Part shown: positions 3,272 through 6,173 of the stretch, piece after piece | Numbering within the stretch: the first letter of the stretch is position 1 | How the letters are laid out: each line of letters starts with the position of its first letter | Position numbers and translations under genes: made by a program | The notes under the pieces: model-generated | Told to the model about the DNA's origin: nothing | The model's database searches: none | The model's input: only the letters and a program-made list of their open reading frames with translations | NCBI GenBank assembly: GCA_029560815.1 | Contig: JAKQKF010000211.1 | Span: 1 to 6,173 of the forward strand | Length of the DNA: 6,173 nt | Direction: 5' to 3' | DNA from: a bacterium | Lineage (GTDB): Bacteria > KSB1 > UBA2214

Positions 3272-6031
3272 TTATTCCATCATCACCATCTTGCACACCT
3301 GGCGCTCTCCGCCGGCCTGCAGCACCGCGAAGTAGAGGCCGGTCGGGAGAGGCCTCCCGGCGCTGTCGGCGCCCTGCCAGCGCACCGCGTGCGCGCCCGC
3401 CGTTTCACGGCCGCTGCGCAGCACCGCGATCTCGCGCCCCTGCAGATCGTAGACGGAGAGGCGGACCTCCGCGGGGGCCGCGAGGTTGTAACGGATCACG
3501 GTCGAGGAGTTGAAGGGATTGGGATAATTGCGCAGCAGCTCCAGCGTGGAGGGAACGGCCCCGGCCTGCGGGCACGCGACGGCGGTCCCGCCTGTAACGA
3601 TAAAGCCGGTGCGGCAGCTGAGGGGAATCGCGCTGCCGTCGTACTCCTTGACCAGCCCCTCGACGGCGAGATAGCAGCGGCCGGAGGCCAGCCCCGCCGT
3701 CGGGATGGCGAGCTGCCAGCCTCCCTCGACGGGGATCGCGCCGGTGAGACCGCTGCTTATGCCGAGGGGATCGATCAGGGTCACGGCAGGCGCCGAGGCA
3801 AAGGGCGCGCCGGTGGTGGCGATGAGCAGGCTCTGTTCCTCTCCGGCCGCCAGGCTCTCGGCGGCGAGGCGGACGACGAGGGCGTTGACGCCCGCCTTTT
3901 TTGTCAGGTAAAAAGCGGGATCGGGGTTGCTCCAGCCGCCGAGGAGGAAGGAGCCGCTCCACGCCGGCGGATCCGGCGCGGTCCCCTTTTGCAGAATCGC
4001 CCGCCAGGCCTCATCGGTGAGGCGGTCCGCCATCGGGTGGACGAACTCGTACCAGGAGTAGCCCGCCCCGCGCGTCACCACCAGCTCACCCTCGATCCGG
4101 CAGATGACGTAAAGGGTGAAGGGAAAGCCGACCCCCTCCTCCAGACAGGTCATGGAGTTGAAATCGCTGTGAACATCGGCGATGACCGGCATGACGTCCT
4201 CGCTGAAGGGCGAGGGGCCGGAGACGCCGGGCTGGTCGGAGAATTCGGCCAGCCGCTGCAGGGCGAGTCCGAACTGCAAAATAGTCTGATACTCCGCGCT
4301 GCTGATGGGCCGTTCGAGCAACTCTTTCTCCGCGATCTCCTTCAGCTGCAGGGCCAGCGCCTCGAAATCGCCGAGGTGCTGCGCGAACTTGGCGTTGAGC
4401 AGCCCGCGCTGCTCCAGTCCGGTGATGAGAAAGCGCGCCAGGGCGGCGATGCGGCCGAAGAACCGGGGATTGGGCTCGACGAAGCCCTGCCGCAGCAGGT
4501 TGGCCGCAGGCACCGCCTTTTCGGTGCCGCTCTGCTTGGCGTAGAGGATGGTGTCGTGGCGCAGCTCCGCCCAGGAGCCGAGGGCGGCGTAAAGCTCCTT
4601 GTCGACCCAGGCCGGGTTCTGCATGAAGGGGGGATAACCCGGGCCCTTGGGCTGGAGCAGGGGCATGAGGCTGTAGAGCCAGTTCCAGTAGAGGTTCTGC
4701 GCCCAGGTTGCCGTCGGATAAGCCTTGAACTCGGCGCGCAGCTCGTCGAGCCTTTGTTTATAGGCCGGGTTGGCCATCTCGCCATTGTTTTCGAGGTGGC
4801 TGTACGCGCGCTCGGAGCCGAGCACGGCCATGACGTCGAGTCCGGTGGGCATGAAGCGGCCGGGGATGTTGTCGTAGACCAGCTGGTCGAGCACATAGCT
4901 GTCGGGGATAAAGCGCTGCCCCATGACACGGAAGCCCCTGGGCTGGCCGGGATACTCGATGAGCGGTCCGGGCAGAGCGAGCGCCGCCGCGAGGAAGGAG
5001 CTGAAGCGGGGCTCGGCGCCGAGCTGGTTGACGTCGAGGCTGCGGAATTCCTCGCCGTAGATTTGGCGGATCAGCTCCCGGTAGGCGAGCGGGGTGGTGT
5101 CATCCGACTTGCCGACGAAAAATACAGTGGGGGCGTAAATGCGCTCCCAGACGGTCAGGGCGGGTTCGCCGTCGATGGCGAGACGCTCCATGGCCTGCAT
5201 GAGCAGCAGGGCGGAGAGGGTGGCGCGGTGATTGAGGGGTGCAAATTCGGGGTTCGGATCGGCGGCGAAGGTCATGCGCCCGAGCCACATCATGGCGCGG
5301 AAATAGCGGGCGAGGGCGCCGCTGCGGGTATAGTGGCCGCGGACGATGTACTGGGTGTAATCCTCCTCATAGCGGAAGACGGGCGAGGTGGCCGGCTCAC
5401 TGTGGCTGCGGATGAGATTGCATTCGGTCATCCAGCTGCCGCCGCTGATTTTGGCGTCAAAGGTGGAGTCCAGCATGCATCTGGCGACGAGGAGATAGTC
5501 CATGGTCTGGCGGATGGCGGCGCGGGTTGAGTCCCCGGTCACAGCGGGATACTGTTCGTAGAGGACGATCTGGAGGAGTCCGCTGAGCAGCCGGTCGAGG
5601 TCGCCGTAAAAACGGGCCTCCTCGATCTCCATGAGCATATGGTCGAAGACGAGGTGGAAGGAGTGGAGGAGGGCGTCGGTGGTGACGAAGATGGGGATGT
5701 TCTGCTCGCGGGCCTCGTTGTAGAGGTCGTACATCTCCTTGTAGCCGCTGTTGGGACCGCTGCGTTTGGGGGTGACAAAAAAGTGGTTACGCGCGAGCAG
5801 GCCGCGCTCGGCGACGTCAAAGCTGAAATCGCCGGCGTTGACCACGTTGCTGAGGTCGGGGGCGACGCTGTAGCTCTCCGCCGCCGGCAGGATCTGCGAG
5901 GGCTGCGGGATATAGGTGCCGAATTCGGTCTCGACCGGTCCGATGATCTCGGCGATCATCTGCGCGGACAGGGGCAGGGCGCCGGCTAATAGCACCAGCG
6001 CGAGGATAGTCTTGATGATGTGGTATTTCAT
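3272..6031 (-). CDS. Secreted DUF3160 protein with T9SS type A sorting domain
   Basis: This is a 919-residue exported protein. The start is ATG 6031: the Shine-Dalgarno sequence GGAGG (complement of 6037-6041) is 5 nt upstream, and the protein then opens with a signal peptide, MKYHIIKTILALVLLAGALP with LSAQ (1-24), cut near A23/Q24. The frame continues upstream to 6169, but that stretch lacks such signals. The DUF3160 domain fills about residues 40-680. Typical phrases are NIPIFVTTDALLHSFHLVFD (111-130), RGHYTRSGALARYFRAMMWL (231-250), SYVLDQLVYDNIPGRFMP (378-395), RHDTILYAKQS (491-501) and DVHSD...LEEGVGFPFTLY (619-641). A beta-rich linker (about 690-815) leads to a C-terminal FlgD-like Ig domain with NYPNPFN (835-841), VRLSVYDLQGREI (856-868) and LPTGLYFAVLQAG (895-907). 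That domain is the type IX secretion sorting signal, so the product is predicted to cross the outer membrane and be released or anchored at the surface. The catalytic function of DUF3160 is unknown. Confidence 0.93.
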   Translation of the reverse strand: MKYHIIKTILALVLLAGALPLSAQMIAEIIGPVETEFGTYIPQPSQILPAAESYSVAPDLSNVVNAGDFSFDVAERGLLARNHFFVTPKRSGPNSGYKEMYDLYNEAREQNIPIFVTTDALLHSFHLVFDHMLMEIEEARFYGDLDRLLSGLLQIVLYEQYPAVTGDSTRAAIRQTMDYLLVARCMLDSTFDAKISGGSWMTECNLIRSHSEPATSPVFRYEEDYTQYIVRGHYTRSGALARYFRAMMWLGRMTFAADPNPEFAPLNHRATLSALLLMQAMERLAIDGEPALTVWERIYAPTVFFVGKSDDTTPLAYRELIRQIYGEEFRSLDVNQLGAEPRFSSFLAAALALPGPLIEYPGQPRGFRVMGQRFIPDSYVLDQLVYDNIPGRFMPTGLDVMAVLGSERAYSHLENNGEMANPAYKQRLDELRAEFKAYPTATWAQNLYWNWLYSLMPLLQPKGPGYPPFMQNPAWVDKELYAALGSWAELRHDTILYAKQSGTEKAVPAANLLRQGFVEPNPRFFGRIAALARFLITGLEQRGLLNAKFAQHLGDFEALALQLKEIAEKELLERPISSAEYQTILQFGLALQRLAEFSDQPGVSGPSPFSEDVMPVIADVHSDFNSMTCLEEGVGFPFTLYVICRIEGELVVTRGAGYSWYEFVHPMADRLTDEAWRAILQKGTAPDPPAWSGSFLLGGWSNPDPAFYLTKKAGVNALVVRLAAESLAAGEEQSLLIATTGAPFASAPAVTLIDPLGISSGLTGAIPVEGGWQLAIPTAGLASGRCYLAVEGLVKEYDGSAIPLSCRTGFIVTGGTAVACPQAGAVPSTLELLRNYPNPFNSSTVIRYNLAAPAEVRLSVYDLQGREIAVLRSGRETAGAHAVRWQGADSAGRPLPTGLYFAVLQAGGERQVCKMVMME

Positions 6032-6036
6032 GCCAA

Positions 6037-6057
6037 CCTCCAGGCCCGCTGCGGGCC
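6037..6057 (-). promoter_or_regulatory. Ribosome binding site and adjoining leader hairpin of the DUF3160 gene
   Basis: On the minus strand the leader reads GGCCCG-CAG-CGGGCC (6043-6057), a perfect 6-bp GC stem with a 3-nt loop. One unpaired base follows, then the Shine-Dalgarno GGAGG (6037-6041) and, 5 nt later, the ATG. The strong ribosome binding site fixes the start at 6031. A hairpin directly against it can limit ribosome access or protect the 5' end of the message. Confidence 0.6.
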
Positions 6058-6082
6058 CGTTGATGCGCTCCCCCTCTACTGG

Positions 6083-6094
6083 AATATGCATATT
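6083..6094. promoter_or_regulatory. 12-bp perfect palindrome over the -10 box, possible operator
   Basis: AATATGCATATT is its own reverse complement and covers the candidate -10 hexamer of the DUF3160 promoter. A dimeric regulator bound here would block the promoter. An AT-rich 12-mer palindrome in a GC-rich gene neighbourhood stands out, but intergenic DNA is AT-richer in general. Confidence 0.35.
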
Positions 6095-6111
6095 GGCGGG
6101 CATAAATTCAA
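6083..6111 (-). promoter_or_regulatory. Candidate promoter of the DUF3160-GNAT transcript
   Basis: On the minus strand, TTGAAT (complement of 6106-6111) and CATATT (complement of 6083-6088) are 17 bp apart. Each matches the sigma-70 consensus at 4 of 6 positions. The predicted start near 6076 gives a leader of about 45 nt that includes the hairpin at 6043-6057. Bacteroidetes-type promoters follow different rules, so this is tentative. Confidence 0.35.
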
Positions 6112-6173
6112 GCGGAAATTTGGCGCACGGTGAGGATGCGCAGGGGGATAATTTTTCACCGCACTGCAATAAA

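Noticed and set aside
2888..5530. Plus-strand open frame of 880 codons antisense to the GNAT and DUF3160 genes
   Set aside because: The opposite strand encodes clear GNAT and DUF3160/T9SS proteins. The antisense frame has a low-complexity composition rich in G, A, E and R, with no recognisable domain, and follows from third-position G/C bias.
6128..6161. Inverted repeat CGGTGA...TCACCG with a T run nearby, as terminator or operator
   Set aside because: The arms are only 6 bp with a 22-nt loop, and the T run lies inside the loop. This is not better than chance at the window edge.
6032..6169. N-terminal extension of the DUF3160 gene by 46 codons
   Set aside because: The signal peptide and the GGAGG ribosome site place the start at 6031. 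The extension contains the candidate promoter and leader hairpin.

Overview
The window looks like chromosomal DNA from a free-living bacterium of the Bacteroidetes/FCB type or a related candidate phylum such as KSB1 or Calditrichota. The main evidence is the large secreted protein at 3272-6031 (minus strand). It starts with a signal peptide and ends in a type IX secretion (T9SS, Por) sorting domain with the hallmark NYPNPFN motif. The high GC of that half argues against a typical low-GC Bacteroidetes genome. The phylum is an inference from one protein.

Layout. Positions 1-825 (plus) hold the C-terminal two thirds of an AAA_14/DUF4143 ATPase whose ATP-binding part lies beyond the left edge; a hairpin follows its stop codon. 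Positions 826-1423 hold no intact gene but are structured. There are two copies of a noncoding repeat (891-937 and 953-1059), the decayed last 33 codons of a DUF3788 gene on the minus strand (1060-1161), a short direct repeat (1220-1248) and a symmetric inverted repeat (1255-1284). Positions 1424-1928 (plus) carry two small overlapping genes, DUF4160 and DUF2442, a pair that resembles a two-gene toxin-antitoxin module. Positions 1929-2163 hold the second copy of the direct repeat (2024-2052) and a third copy of the noncoding repeat. This third copy runs into an intact DUF3788 gene (2164-2586, minus).

The right half is one minus-strand array: the DUF3160/T9SS secreted protein (3272-6031), a GNAT acetyltransferase 6 nt downstream (2687-3265), then DUF3788 after a 97-nt gap. 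A candidate promoter with a 12-bp palindrome over its -10 box, a leader hairpin and a strong Shine-Dalgarno sequence precede the secreted-protein gene.

Interpretation. The left third is visibly less GC-rich than the right part and looks like an accessory region. The order 'noncoding repeat, DUF3788 tail, direct repeat, DUF4160-DUF2442, direct repeat, noncoding repeat, intact DUF3788' suggests that a DUF3788 locus was duplicated. It also suggests that a toxin-antitoxin-like cassette now sits between direct repeats, with one DUF3788 copy reduced to its 3' end. No tRNA, rRNA, CRISPR array, transposase or integrase was seen.
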